From an uncultured Oscillospiraceae bacterium (lineage in GTDB: Bacteria > Bacillota > Clostridia > Oscillospirales > Oscillospiraceae), in the NCBI GenBank assembly GCA_934512135.1, contig CAKSWT010000001.1:1-64000 (forward strand): DNA of 64,000 nt, written 5' to 3'. The notes under the pieces are model-generated. The model was given only the letters and a program-made list of their open reading frames with translations. It ran no database searches and had not been told where the DNA came from. Below, piece by piece: positions 50,214-59,220 of the stretch. Position 1 is the stretch's first letter, and each line of letters starts with the position of its first letter. The position numbers were made by a program, and so were the translations under genes.

Positions 50214-50487
50214 AAAAAAGCCCTCCGCTCCCGTAGGAGCAGAGGGCGTATTGACGCGGTACCACCTCTGGTCGCCACGGCCTCACAGCCGCAGCCTCAC
50301 GGAGTCAGACAACTCCTGCGCAATAACGGGCGCACCCGTGGGGGCCTACTGGAAAACCGTTCAGCCGGAAGCTCCAAAGTGTAATTTCCACGGCAGCCCG
50401 TCTCCCTCTTCCACCAAGCCGAGGGCTCTCTTTGCACAAGGTCCGCCATGTACTGTTCTTCTTCATCGCATTTCACATATGAGATAT
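50214..50487 (-). promoter_or_regulatory. T-box riboswitch (Tyr) upstream of tyrS
   Basis: Minus-strand leader with the T-box core AGGTGGTACCGCG (near 50268-50256), a stem I region with TAC in GAAATTACACTTTGG read as the specifier (a tyrosine codon), and a terminator stem (50220-50248) with six Ts (50214-50219). Confidence 0.93.
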
Positions 50488-50493
50488 GCCTCG

Positions 50494-50522
50494 AGTATAG
50501 CAGAGCCCCAGGGGATTGTCAA
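50494..50522 (-). promoter_or_regulatory. tyrS promoter
   Basis: Minus-strand TTGACA (50517-50522), 17 bp, TATACT (50494-50499). Confidence 0.85.
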
Positions 50523-50525
50523 GAG

Positions 50526-50915
50526 CTAAAAAATGTTGCGAAGCAGGCCGAATCCCAGCAGAATAATGACCATTCCCCACACCAGGCCGTTTTCCCAGGG
50601 CCGAAACCGGGTCCTTCCATACTTCACATACTGCCCGGCCCGGCTGCCTGCCAGCACTGCCCCAACGGGCAGCAGGCAGAATACCCCCTGATTTTCCCGG
50701 AACGCCCCGGTCAGATCGCCATGGAGCAGTCGGAGACACATTCGGGTGACCCCGCAGCCTGGGCATTGCAGCCCGGTGATCTGATGAAACAGGCAGGGAA
50801 TTCCGCCCACATGGGCGGCGATCCATCCATAGGCCACACCGGCCAGCAGAAGTCCGGCTGCCCAGCCGGTCAGCCGCAGAAGCCGCTTATTCTGCGGCGA
50901 CCTTGTTGAGCTCAT
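50526..50915 (-). CDS. DUF2752 membrane protein
   Basis: A 129-residue protein with about three helices and the DUF2752 signature PCLFHQITGLQCPGCGVTRMCLRLLHGD. Function unknown; the CPGCG pair may bind metal or form a disulfide. It overlaps the DUF4234 gene by 29 bp. The ATG at 50915 has no clear ribosome site, so translation may depend on coupling, or a later non-ATG start may be used. Confidence 0.82.
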   Translation of the reverse strand: MSSTRSPQNKRLLRLTGWAAGLLLAGVAYGWIAAHVGGIPCLFHQITGLQCPGCGVTRMCLRLLHGDLTGAFRENQGVFCLLPVGAVLAGSRAGQYVKYGRTRFRPWENGLVWGMVIILLGFGLLRNIF

Positions 50916-51345
50916 TCTGGATCAGCGCCAGGGAGACAATGTCAAATCCAAACAGGGACAGCAGAAGGTACAAAATCCCGGCGCTGGTGTCCTGAGGCTC
51001 GCCGTTGAGGCTGTGAATCTTATTGACCTTGCCTGCCGCCTTGTAGAACCAGTAGAGCATATAGATATCGCAGGTGATGATACTCAGCAAGATCACCATG
51101 CCGCCACCGGTATCCTCGGTTTCCCCGGATGCCAGGTTGAGGTCCGTCACCACGCAGTACATCCAGTAGAGCATATAGATTCCGCAGGTAACAATGCTCA
51201 GGACGATGGCCAGTGCAATGTTGCGCTGGGTAATCGGCGCCCGATAGCCGCCATTGGAAGGGGCCTGGCCATGAAGGGCCGTCCCGCACACCGGACAGAA
51301 ATCCGCCCGATCATCTACGTTGGTTCCGCATTTTTGACAATACAT
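50887..51345 (-). CDS. Zinc-ribbon DUF4234 membrane protein
   Basis: A 152-residue protein: N-terminal zinc ribbon (CQKCG and CPVCG), then two near-repeat halves of paired helices (AIVLSIVTCGIYMLYWMY and VILLSIITCDIYMLYWFY) and a final hydrophobic segment, the DUF4234 layout. AGGAG lies 7-8 nt before the ATG. Function unknown. It leads a two-gene transcript with the DUF2752 gene. Confidence 0.85.
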   Translation of the reverse strand: MYCQKCGTNVDDRADFCPVCGTALHGQAPSNGGYRAPITQRNIALAIVLSIVTCGIYMLYWMYCVVTDLNLASGETEDTGGGMVILLSIITCDIYMLYWFYKAAGKVNKIHSLNGEPQDTSAGILYLLLSLFGFDIVSLALIQNELNKVAAE

Positions 51346-51389
51346 AGGAATGTCTCCTCTCTCTCGCCCGCTCCGCAGGCTTTTTAAAC

Positions 51390-51418
51390 AATATACTGTA
51401 TTTTCACTGCATTGTAAA
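51390..51418 (-). promoter_or_regulatory. Promoter of the DUF4234-DUF2752 pair
   Basis: Minus-strand TTTACA (51413-51418), 17 bp, TATATT (51390-51395). Confidence 0.6.
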
Positions 51419-51527
51419 GATGAACCTCTGTTTTCCCGTCAAATTCCCCGCATAAATCCACTCCTTGGTGTTATGCTGACAAAGACGGCCCGATTCCCAC
51501 TGTTCTTTCCCACCTGTCAGATTCCAA

Positions 51528-51556
51528 TTGCTTTTTATCCTCTTTCTTTGTATAAT
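51528..51556 (+). promoter_or_regulatory. vanW-domain gene promoter
   Basis: TTGCTT (51528-51533), 17 bp, TATAAT (51551-51556), about 45 nt before the start codon. Confidence 0.75.
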
Positions 51557-51600
51557 ATAGACATATTTTGATTTTTCTCTCCCAGAAAGGAGTCGCCCCC

Positions 51601-53733
51601 ATGAGCAAGGAACACCAGCAGGAAGCCGCTTGTCCGCCGGAAGCAGTTGCGGCGTCTGCCGCCCCTTCGGCGCCGGATGCCCATCCCCTCTCGGAGCCGG
51701 TCTCCGAACCCACTTCCCCGGTCTTGGTCCCCCACGGCGACACGCCGCCGGACCCGTCCCCTTCCCCGGCCGACTCTGCGCCGGACGCGGAAGCATCCCC
51801 CGACCCAGGCAAGCCGCCCCAGGATGACACACCGGACACCTCCCCGATCACCGCTGCCCCTATTGAGATGGGCCCCATGGTCTCCCCCGAGGCCGCCCCA
51901 GAGGACCCGGCTTCTGCGGCGCAGGTCCCCCCTGAGACGGCCAAGCCCGGATTTTTCCGGCAGCATCGCCTGGCGGTGATTCTCACCTCGGTATTTCTGC
52001 TGCTGGCCATTGCCGCAGGGGCTGTGACGGCCTATTGCTACGTGGTGATTCATCCGTACGCCTCCTATGACAAGATTCTCCCCAACGTCTACTGCGCCGG
52101 GGTCAATCTTGGCGGCATGACCCAGCAGGAGGCCCAGACGGCCATAGAGGACGCCCTGCGCAACCCCGCCAATCAGATTAACCTGATTCTGCCGGACTGC
52201 ACCTATACCTTCCAACCCCGCCAGGAGGGCATCACCCTCAACGGCGCAGAAATCGCCCAGGAAGCCTATGACTATGGTCGAACGGACCTCAGCGCCTACG
52301 GCATGTACCGGGCCTACCGCGCTGCCTCCAAGTCCACCTATCGCCTCACCGCAGAGACGGACCTGGTCTATCAGGCAGAGGACATTCAAAATCTGGCCGT
52401 GCAGATCTATCAGGAGACTAGAATCTCCCCCACCGTCTCCACCGCCAGCTTTGACGAGGCCACCCACGAGGTCACGGTAACGCTGGGCACGCCGGGCCAT
52501 CAAATCCCTCCAAAAGCCATTTATGATGCGCTGTGTGCTGCCTTTGATGCCATGGATTTTTCCGACATCACCATGGACTATGTCCCGGTGGAGATCGACC
52601 AGGACGCCCTTCGCACCCTGTGCTTGGAGACTGCCTCCGACTTTGAAATTCCCGTGGCAGACCCGGTGACCGTGGCCAACCAGGAGACTCACTCCATTGA
52701 TCTGACCATGGGCACCCAGGGCTGGTCCCTGGACGAAAAGGCGCTGTATGGCCTGGCAGAGGAGGCCGTAAGGGAGCAGCGCTATGGCCAGGTCTGTCTT
52801 GCCATGACCGCCGTGGAGCCTGCGGAGGTGGACATCACTCCCGCCTACCATGAGCTGGCCTGCAATCCCACGGAGCCCTATTATTACGCCGGAGACGTCC
52901 AAGAGGGACTGGACGGATATACCCTGGACTGGGAGGCCGCCATCACTCAAATTCTGGACTCCACCTATGGCCAGCAGCTGAGCATCCCCATGACCCCCAT
53001 TCCTCCCAAGCACACCGCGGCGGAGGTACGGGCGGTTCTGTTCCGGGATCAGCTTTCCTCCTACAGCACCCCCCATACCGCCAACTCCAACCGTACCCAC
53101 AATCTGGCTCTGGCCTGCGAGGCCATGGACGGCACCGTCATCAACCCCGGAGAGACCTTCTCCTTTAACGACGTGGTGGGAGAACGCACCGCCGCCAAGG
53201 GCTACCGGGAGGCCATTGTCTATGTGGGCTCGGAATCCAAGGACGAGGTGGGCGGCGGCATCTGCCAGGTCGCCTCCACCATCTACGATGCGGCTCTGTA
53301 TGCGGAGATGACCATCACCTCCCGGGCCTGCCACACCTTCTTTGTGACCTATGTGCCAGGGGGGCTGGATGCCACCGTCTATTGGGGCTCCCTGGACTTC
53401 TGCTTCCGCAATGACACGGACTATCCCATTCGGGTCAACGCCTCGGTAAGCGGCGGCTATGTGAACATCTCCATTGACGGCACCAAGACCAATGACCATG
53501 TGGTCAAGCTCTCCAGCACCTGTCTGTCCACCGTCCCCTACAGCACCGTATACAGACAGGACAGCTCCAAGCCTGCAGGCTACGAGGAGGAGACCACCTA
53601 CCCCTACACCGGCTACACCTACGAGGCCTATCAGTATATCTACGACGGAAACGGCAATCTGCTGGAGACCAACTATCTCGGCAAGAGCACCTATGACAAG
53701 CGAGATCGGGTCATCACCGTCGGCACCGGCTAG
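51601..53733 (+). CDS. VanW-domain cell-envelope protein
   Basis: A 710-residue protein. Residues 1-115 are an acidic, Pro/Ala-rich disordered cytosolic tail; a membrane helix (AVILTSVFLLLAIAAGAVTAYCYVV) follows. The outside part has peptidoglycan-binding-like repeats (NVYCAGVNLGGMTQQEAQTAIEDAL) and a VanW domain (about residues 485-640, NLALACEAMDGTVINPGETFSFNDVVG, GGGICQVASTIYDAAL). VanW proteins are cell-wall linked; biochemical role unknown, and this is not evidence of vancomycin resistance. AAAGGAG lies 8 nt before the ATG. It is followed by cdd after 12 bp. Confidence 0.9.
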   Translation: MSKEHQQEAACPPEAVAASAAPSAPDAHPLSEPVSEPTSPVLVPHGDTPPDPSPSPADSAPDAEASPDPGKPPQDDTPDTSPITAAPIEMGPMVSPEAAPEDPASAAQVPPETAKPGFFRQHRLAVILTSVFLLLAIAAGAVTAYCYVVIHPYASYDKILPNVYCAGVNLGGMTQQEAQTAIEDALRNPANQINLILPDCTYTFQPRQEGITLNGAEIAQEAYDYGRTDLSAYGMYRAYRAASKSTYRLTAETDLVYQAEDIQNLAVQIYQETRISPTVSTASFDEATHEVTVTLGTPGHQIPPKAIYDALCAAFDAMDFSDITMDYVPVEIDQDALRTLCLETASDFEIPVADPVTVANQETHSIDLTMGTQGWSLDEKALYGLAEEAVREQRYGQVCLAMTAVEPAEVDITPAYHELACNPTEPYYYAGDVQEGLDGYTLDWEAAITQILDSTYGQQLSIPMTPIPPKHTAAEVRAVLFRDQLSSYSTPHTANSNRTHNLALACEAMDGTVINPGETFSFNDVVGERTAAKGYREAIVYVGSESKDEVGGGICQVASTIYDAALYAEMTITSRACHTFFVTYVPGGLDATVYWGSLDFCFRNDTDYPIRVNASVSGGYVNISIDGTKTNDHVVKLSSTCLSTVPYSTVYRQDSSKPAGYEEETTYPYTGYTYEAYQYIYDGNGNLLETNYLGKSTYDKRDRVITVGTG

Positions 53734-53745
53734 AAAGGAGCGCTT

Positions 53746-54162
53746 ATGTCCCCAGAGGAGCTGATTTCCCTGGCCAAGGAGGCCATGGGACACGCCTATG
53801 TCCCCTATTCCGGCTATCAGGTGGGCGCCGCCCTGCTCACCGCCGACGGCCGGATCTATCAGGGCTGCAATATAGAAAATGCATCCTACTCTCCCACGGT
53901 CTGCGCCGAGCGCACCGCCTTTTTCAAGGCCGTCTACGACGGCGCCCGAGAGTTTAAGGCCATCGCCGTGGTGGGCGGAAAGGAGGGGCGCATCACCGGG
54001 TTCTTCCCCCCCTGCGGCGTGTGCCGCCAGGTTATGCGGGAGTTCTGCCAGGACGATTTTATGATCTACCTAGGGGGCGCAGAGGACACCTATCTGGCAA
54101 AAACCCTGGCTGAGATTCTACCTTTCAGTTTTTCCGCACAAAAACACATGCAGGAACTATGA
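53746..54162 (+). CDS. cdd: Cytidine deaminase
   Basis: Zinc enzyme turning cytidine or deoxycytidine into uridine forms, 138 residues. Motifs: CNIENASYSPTVCAERTA (zinc Cys and catalytic Glu) and PPCGVCRQVM (two zinc Cys). AAAGGAG lies before the ATG, 12 bp after the vanW-domain gene. Next to a nucleoside importer, it fits pyrimidine salvage. Confidence 0.96.
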   Translation: MSPEELISLAKEAMGHAYVPYSGYQVGAALLTADGRIYQGCNIENASYSPTVCAERTAFFKAVYDGAREFKAIAVVGGKEGRITGFFPPCGVCRQVMREFCQDDFMIYLGGAEDTYLAKTLAEILPFSFSAQKHMQEL

Positions 54163-54197
54163 ATTTCTCCAATTTGTGAAAAACACCAAATTGACGG

Positions 54198-54226
54198 TTG
54201 ATTTTTACAGTTCTTTGTGTCAGAAT
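54198..54226 (+). promoter_or_regulatory. Probable bmp promoter
   Basis: TTGATT (54198-54203), 17 bp, CAGAAT (54221-54226), about 50 nt before the binding-protein gene. The -10 is poor. Confidence 0.45.
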
Positions 54227-54275
54227 AGAGGCGCGATGTAACAACACCGCAAAACATAAGATGGAGGTTATTAAG

Positions 54276-55409
54276 ATGAAGAAAATCATGTCGCTTTTTC
54301 TGGCTGCCGCAATGATGCTGACTGTCTTCGCAGGCTGCGGCTCTGAAAATGCAAGCGCTTCCGCCGCCGCATCTTCCGCCGGCGAGGCTGCTGCCAGTGC
54401 CGCCGGCTCTCAGGCTGAGGCGTCCGGCAGTGACAAGATCGCACTGGTCACCGATGTGGGCAACATCGACGACGAGTCCTTCAACCAGACCTGCTGGGAG
54501 GCCGTTGTGGCCTACGGCGAGGCAAACGGGATCGAGACCATCTACTATAAGCCCACGGAGGACTCCACCGACGCTCGCGTGCTGTCCATTACCCAGGCGG
54601 TGAACGAGGGTGCTACCGTCATCGTCATGCCCGGCTATCTGTTTGGCGAGGCCATCGGTCTGACCCAGGACAAGTATCCCGACGTGAAGTTCATTGCCGT
54701 TGACGTAGGCGAGGGCGATCTGGGCGACACCAAGCTGGCTTCCAACACCTACTCCATGGTGTTCCATGAGGAGCAGGCCGGTTACCTGGCCGGCTATGCC
54801 GCAGTGAAGGAAGGCTACACCAAGCTGGGCTACCTGGGCGGCATGGAGGTTCCCGCCGTGCAGCGCTATGGCTTTGGCTATGTTCAGGGCATCAACGCCG
54901 CTGCGGAAGAGCTGGGCAAGGATGTTGAAATCAAGTACACCTATGGCGGCCAGTTCAACGGCGACGCAAACATCACCGCAAAGATGGAGGGCTGGTACGC
55001 CGACGGCACCGAGGTTGTCTTCGCCTGCGGCGGCGGCATCTACACCTCCGCTGTGGAGGCTGCCAACCAGTATAACGGCAAGGTCATCGGCGTTGACGTG
55101 GATCAGTCCAGCATTGATCCCTGCATCATCACCTCCGCCACCAAGGGCCTGTATTCCGCCACTTACTCCGCTTTGGACACCTACTTCACCGGCAAGTGGG
55201 ATACCGTCGGCGGCACTCTGGCCAACCTTTCTCTGGCCCAGGGCGATTATGTGGGCCTGCCCACCGACACCTGGAGCATGAAGAACTTCACCGTGGACGA
55301 GTACAACAAGCTGGTCGAGGACATTAAGAACGGCACCGTTCAGATCTCCGACAGCATCGACGCCATGCCTGAGGTTGGTTCTCATGTGACCCTCACCAAA
55401 ATCGACTGA
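54276..55409 (+). CDS. BMP-family nucleoside-binding lipoprotein
   Basis: Extracellular binding protein of an ABC importer, 377 residues. The lipobox signal is MKKIMSLFLAAAMMLTVFAGC (Cys21), then an Ala/Ser-rich linker and the BMP/PnrA-like fold (ALVTDVGNIDDESFNQTCWEAVVAYG; VAYLGG-like GYLGGMEVPAVQRYGFGYVQGI; VVFACGGGIYTSAVEAA). The family binds purine and pyrimidine nucleosides. GGAGG lies 8 nt before the ATG. A terminator separates it from the ATPase gene, which keeps the binding protein in excess. Confidence 0.93.
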   Translation: MKKIMSLFLAAAMMLTVFAGCGSENASASAAASSAGEAAASAAGSQAEASGSDKIALVTDVGNIDDESFNQTCWEAVVAYGEANGIETIYYKPTEDSTDARVLSITQAVNEGATVIVMPGYLFGEAIGLTQDKYPDVKFIAVDVGEGDLGDTKLASNTYSMVFHEEQAGYLAGYAAVKEGYTKLGYLGGMEVPAVQRYGFGYVQGINAAAEELGKDVEIKYTYGGQFNGDANITAKMEGWYADGTEVVFACGGGIYTSAVEAANQYNGKVIGVDVDQSSIDPCIITSATKGLYSATYSALDTYFTGKWDTVGGTLANLSLAQGDYVGLPTDTWSMKNFTVDEYNKLVEDIKNGTVQISDSIDAMPEVGSHVTLTKID

Positions 55410-55426
55410 TTGATACGGTTTCTGAG

Positions 55427-55461
55427 ACGGACTGCGGGACTTCCCGCAGTCCGTTTTTTTC
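55427..55461 (+). terminator. Terminator/attenuator after bmp
   Basis: Stem ACGGACTGCGGG/CCCGCAGTCCGT with seven Ts, between the binding-protein gene and the transporter genes. Confidence 0.87.
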
Positions 55462-55491
55462 TGTAAAACATGCACAAGATGAAACATCTGC

Positions 55492-55521
55492 TTGCTTTTT
55501 ATCGGTAACATCATATATAAT
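55492..55521 (+). promoter_or_regulatory. Promoter of the nucleoside ABC transporter genes
   Basis: TTGCTT (55492-55497), 18 bp, TATAAT (55516-55521). Confidence 0.6.
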
Positions 55522-55558
55522 AAATCATGCAAATACTGCGTCAAGGGAGATGATGCGC

Positions 55559-57100
55559 ATGAGCGAATACGTCATTGAGATGCTGAATATCACCAAAGAG
55601 TTCCCCGGAATCAAGGCCAATGACAACATTACTCTGCGGCTGAAAAAAGGAGAGGTCCATGCCCTTTTGGGCGAAAACGGCGCCGGAAAATCCACCCTGA
55701 TGAGCGTGCTCTTCGGCCTGTATCAGCCGGAATCCGGCACCATCAAAAAAGACGGCAAGGTTGTGGAAATCAAAAATCCCAACGACGCCACCGCGCTCCA
55801 CATCGGCATGGTGCATCAGCATTTCAAGCTTGTAGAGTGCTTCACTGTGCTGGATAATATCATTCTGGGCTGTGAGCCCAGCAGCCACGGGTTTATCAAC
55901 CGCAGCGAGGCACGCAAGCGTGTGGTGGAGCTGTCGGAACGCTATGGTCTAAAGGTCGACCCGGACGCCAAAATTGAGGACATATCCGTGGGCATGCAGC
56001 AGCGTGTGGAGATTCTCAAGATGCTCTACCGGGACAACGAGATTTTGATTTTTGACGAGCCCACCGCGGTGCTGACCCCCCAGGAAATTGACGAGCTCAT
56101 GGAGATCATGCGGAGCTTCACCAAGGAAGGCAAGAGCATCCTGTTTATCACCCATAAGCTGGCCGAAATCATGGCGGTAGCCGACCGGTGTACCGTGCTC
56201 CGCAAGGGCAAATGCACCGGCACCGTGGACATCCAGGGCACCAATGTCCAGGAGCTGTCCAACATGATGGTGGGCCGCCAGGTGCAGCTCACCGTTTCCA
56301 AGGACGAGGCGGTTCCCGGCCAGGCGATTCTGGAGATTCAGGATTTGACCGTCCCCTCTAAACTCCACAAAAACAACGCCGTGAAAAATGCCAGCCTCAC
56401 CGTTCACGCCGGAGAAATCCTCTGTCTTGCGGGAATCGAGGGCAACGGGCAGTCTGAGCTGGTCTATGCCCTTACAGGTCTGGAGAAGCCCCTGTCCGGC
56501 TCCATTCGTCTCAGTGGCCGGGACATTACAAAGGCCTCCATTCGCAGCCGCAGCAAGCAGGGGCTGAGCCATATCCCCGAGGACCGGCACAAGCACGGCC
56601 TGGTACTGGACTTCACCCTGGAGGAAAACCTGGTGCTCCAGCGCTATTGGGAGCCGGAATTCCAGCATGGCGGAATCATCCGCCGGGCCGCCGTCCGGCA
56701 GTACGCCCAGCGGCTCATTGAACAAAATGACATTCGTTCCGGTCAGGGGCCCCTGACTCCGGTGCGCTCCATGTCCGGCGGCAACCAGCAGAAGGCCATC
56801 ATCGCCCGGGAGATCGACAAGGATCCCGATCTGCTGGTGGCGGTTCAGCCCACCCGAGGGCTGGACGTGGGCGCCATTGAGCATGTTCACAGCCAGCTGG
56901 TGGCCCAGCGGGACGCCGGCAAGGCCGTTCTCCTGGTTTCCCTGGAGCTTGACGAGGTCATGAATGTCTCCGACCGAATCCTTGTGATGTACGAGGGGGA
57001 GATCGTGGGGGAATTCAATCCCAAAACCACCGACGTCCAGACACTGGGCCTCTACATGTCCGGCGCCAAGCGTGGGCACAAATTTGAGGAGGTGTCCTGA
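55559..57100 (+). CDS. Nucleoside ABC transporter ATPase (NupO type)
   Basis: A 513-residue double ATPase. The first domain is intact (GENGAGKSTLM, signature region DISVGMQQRVEILKML, Walker B ILIFDEPTAVL). The second has a degenerate Walker A (GIEGNGQSELVYAL) and signature MSGGNQQKAIIAREI, as usual in sugar and nucleoside importers of this class. The ATG at 55559 is 9 nt from GGGAG; two ATGs just upstream are too close to it. It overlaps the next permease gene by 1 bp. Confidence 0.95.
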   Translation: MSEYVIEMLNITKEFPGIKANDNITLRLKKGEVHALLGENGAGKSTLMSVLFGLYQPESGTIKKDGKVVEIKNPNDATALHIGMVHQHFKLVECFTVLDNIILGCEPSSHGFINRSEARKRVVELSERYGLKVDPDAKIEDISVGMQQRVEILKMLYRDNEILIFDEPTAVLTPQEIDELMEIMRSFTKEGKSILFITHKLAEIMAVADRCTVLRKGKCTGTVDIQGTNVQELSNMMVGRQVQLTVSKDEAVPGQAILEIQDLTVPSKLHKNNAVKNASLTVHAGEILCLAGIEGNGQSELVYALTGLEKPLSGSIRLSGRDITKASIRSRSKQGLSHIPEDRHKHGLVLDFTLEENLVLQRYWEPEFQHGGIIRRAAVRQYAQRLIEQNDIRSGQGPLTPVRSMSGGNQQKAIIAREIDKDPDLLVAVQPTRGLDVGAIEHVHSQLVAQRDAGKAVLLVSLELDEVMNVSDRILVMYEGEIVGEFNPKTTDVQTLGLYMSGAKRGHKFEEVS

Positions 57101-58257
57101 TGAATAAACAAGAAAAATCTCCTCTGCTGGCCCGCAGCGGCTCTGTGGCGGTGTTTTCTTCCCTGCTCTGCGTCCTGATTGGTCTGGCGCTGGGCTTTGT
57201 GCTGCTGGTGATCCTGGACCCGGAGGGCGCATGGGACAAGGGCTTTCTGCGGATCCTTTTGGGCGGCTTCTATATGCCCCCCATTGGCATCGGCAAGGAG
57301 ATCGCCCAGGCTGCGCCCTTGATTATGACCGGCCTTTCCGTGGGCTTCGCCTTTAAAACCGGCCTGTTTAACATCGGCGCTGCCGGTCAGTACACCGTGG
57401 GAGCCTTTGGCGCGCTGTTCTTTGCCATTGTGCTCAAAATGCCCTGGTGGCTATGCCTGATTGCCTCGGCGCTGTTCGGCGCATTTTGGGGCGCGATTCC
57501 CGGCATCTTCAAGGCCTTTCTCAATGTCAACGAGGTCATCACGGCCATTATGTTCAACTGGATTGGTCTGTACGCCGTCAACACCATCATCTATGGCGGC
57601 GGCTCCAGCATCATGTATGACGCCACAAAGACCAAGTCCTTCAGCCTTCGAGCCAACTTCCCCGACGCGGTTATTCCAGACCTGGGCATGGGGGACGCCT
57701 TCATGAACAAATCCACCACCATCGCCATTTTCCTTGCCATTCTGGTGGCCATTGTCATGTGGTTCATCATCGACAAAACCGTTTTCGGCTATGAACTCAA
57801 GGCCTGCGGCAACAACAAGGATGCCGCCCGATATGCCGGCATCAACGCCAAGAAGAACGTTGTGCTCTCCATGGTCATTGCCGGGGCCCTGGCGGGCTTC
57901 GGTGCCGGGCTCTATTATCTCTCCGGCGTGGCGGAATGGAATCCTCAGGACTCCACCGCCCTCCCGGGCATTGGCTTTGACGGCATTTCCGTAGCATTGC
58001 TGGCCTCCTCCAACCCCATTGGAACGATTTTCTCTGCCATTTTCATTTCTCACATTTCCACCGGCGGCAGCTTTATGGACACCAATGTGTTCCCGCCGGA
58101 AATCGCCGATGTGATCTCCGGTGTGGTCATCTATCTGTGTGCCTTCTCCCTGCTGTTTAAGAACTGGTTCTCCAAAGTCTTTGCCGGGAAGAAATCCAAG
58201 GCCCCCGCCGCTCCTCCCAATCCGGAGGATTCCGAAAAGGAGGATGATGCGCTATGA
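57100..58257 (+). CDS. Nucleoside ABC transporter permease (NupP type)
   Basis: A 385-residue permease with eight to ten helices, including the family pattern KTGLFNIGAAGQYTVGAFGAL and the coupling region GYELKACGNNKDAARYAGINAKKNVVLSM. A polar, Pro/Lys-rich C-terminal tail follows the last helix. It pairs with NupQ to form the channel. Overlaps the following gene by 4 bp (ATGA). Confidence 0.94.
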   Translation: MNKQEKSPLLARSGSVAVFSSLLCVLIGLALGFVLLVILDPEGAWDKGFLRILLGGFYMPPIGIGKEIAQAAPLIMTGLSVGFAFKTGLFNIGAAGQYTVGAFGALFFAIVLKMPWWLCLIASALFGAFWGAIPGIFKAFLNVNEVITAIMFNWIGLYAVNTIIYGGGSSIMYDATKTKSFSLRANFPDAVIPDLGMGDAFMNKSTTIAIFLAILVAIVMWFIIDKTVFGYELKACGNNKDAARYAGINAKKNVVLSMVIAGALAGFGAGLYYLSGVAEWNPQDSTALPGIGFDGISVALLASSNPIGTIFSAIFISHISTGGSFMDTNVFPPEIADVISGVVIYLCAFSLLFKNWFSKVFAGKKSKAPAAPPNPEDSEKEDDAL

Positions 58258-59171
58258 TGCTGCTACTGAAATACACCCTGATGTATGCGGTTGTGCTGAT
58301 GCTGGTAGCCCTGGGCGGCATGTTCTCCGAGCATTCCGGCATCATCAACATCGCCTTGGAGGGCATTATGGTCATTGGCGGTCTGGTTGGCGTGCTGATG
58401 ATCCGGCTGCTGCCTCCCGCCATTCCGGCCTGGCTGCTGGTTACCCTGAGCATTCTGGGTGCGGCTGTGTTCGGCGCCATTTACGCCGGTCTGCTGGCCT
58501 TTGCCTCTGTGAACCTAAAGGCAGACCAGACCATCGGCGGTACCGCCCTGAACCTGCTGGCCACCGCCGTGGCACTGGTGGCCGCCAAGCGGTTCAACGG
58601 CTCCCAGTCCGGCAAAATTGAATACGCCAACGCCGCATTCTCCTTCCAAATTGGCCCCCTCACCGTGAACGTATTCCTGTTTATCAGTGTTGTGCTGCTG
58701 ATTTTGGCCTTTGTCATCCTGTACAAAACAAGGTTTGGATTGCGGCTACAGGCCTGCGGGGAGCATCCCCAGGCGGCAGACTCCGTAGGCATCAACGTCT
58801 ATAAGATGCGCTGGGCCGGCGTGCTGATTTCCGGTATGCTGGGCGGCATCGGCGGCTTTGCCTATATTGTTCCCTCGGTCTCCTCCTGGAACTTTGAGGT
58901 GGGCGTGGCAGGCATGGGCTTTTTGGCCCTGGCCGTTATGATTTTCGGTCAATGGAAGCCTTTGAATATCGCCGGCGCAGCCCTGTTCTTTGCGGTGTTT
59001 AAAGCCCTGGCCAATATCGCTGACAGCTCTTTCCTCTCCTTCCTCCACTGGCCCAAGGAGATCTACAACATGATGCCATTTATCGCCTCCATGGTGATTC
59101 TGGCCTTCACCTCCAAGAAGTCCAGAGCGCCCAAGGCCGAAGGCATTCCCTACGACAAAGGTTCCCGGTAA
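58254..59171 (+). CDS. Nucleoside ABC transporter permease (NupQ type)
   Basis: A 305-residue permease with about eight helices, starting with the helix pattern ALGGMFSEHSGIINIALEGIM and carrying the coupling loop GLRLQACGEHPQAADSVGINVYKMRW. Last gene of the importer; a strong terminator follows. Confidence 0.94.
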   Translation: MMLLLKYTLMYAVVLMLVALGGMFSEHSGIINIALEGIMVIGGLVGVLMIRLLPPAIPAWLLVTLSILGAAVFGAIYAGLLAFASVNLKADQTIGGTALNLLATAVALVAAKRFNGSQSGKIEYANAAFSFQIGPLTVNVFLFISVVLLILAFVILYKTRFGLRLQACGEHPQAADSVGINVYKMRWAGVLISGMLGGIGGFAYIVPSVSSWNFEVGVAGMGFLALAVMIFGQWKPLNIAGAALFFAVFKALANIADSSFLSFLHWPKEIYNMMPFIASMVILAFTSKKSRAPKAEGIPYDKGSR

Positions 59172-59180
59172 TATGACAAT

Positions 59181-59220
59181 GGTCCCGCTGTGGCTATCAC
59201 AGCGGGACCTTGTTTATTTT
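59181..59220 (+). terminator. Nucleoside transporter operon terminator
   Basis: Twelve-bp stem GGTCCCGCTGTG/CACAGCGGGACC, then TTGTTTATTTT. It overlaps the end of the convergent HD gene. Confidence 0.87.

Noticed and set aside
51535..53793. 752-residue open frame opposite the VanW-domain gene
   Set aside because: Gly/Val/His-rich product without a signal or domain, antisense to a gene with a good promoter and ribosome site; a composition effect.
54090..55544. 484-residue minus-strand frame opposite the BMP gene
   Set aside because: It runs through the bmp ribosome site, the terminator and part of cdd; not a gene.
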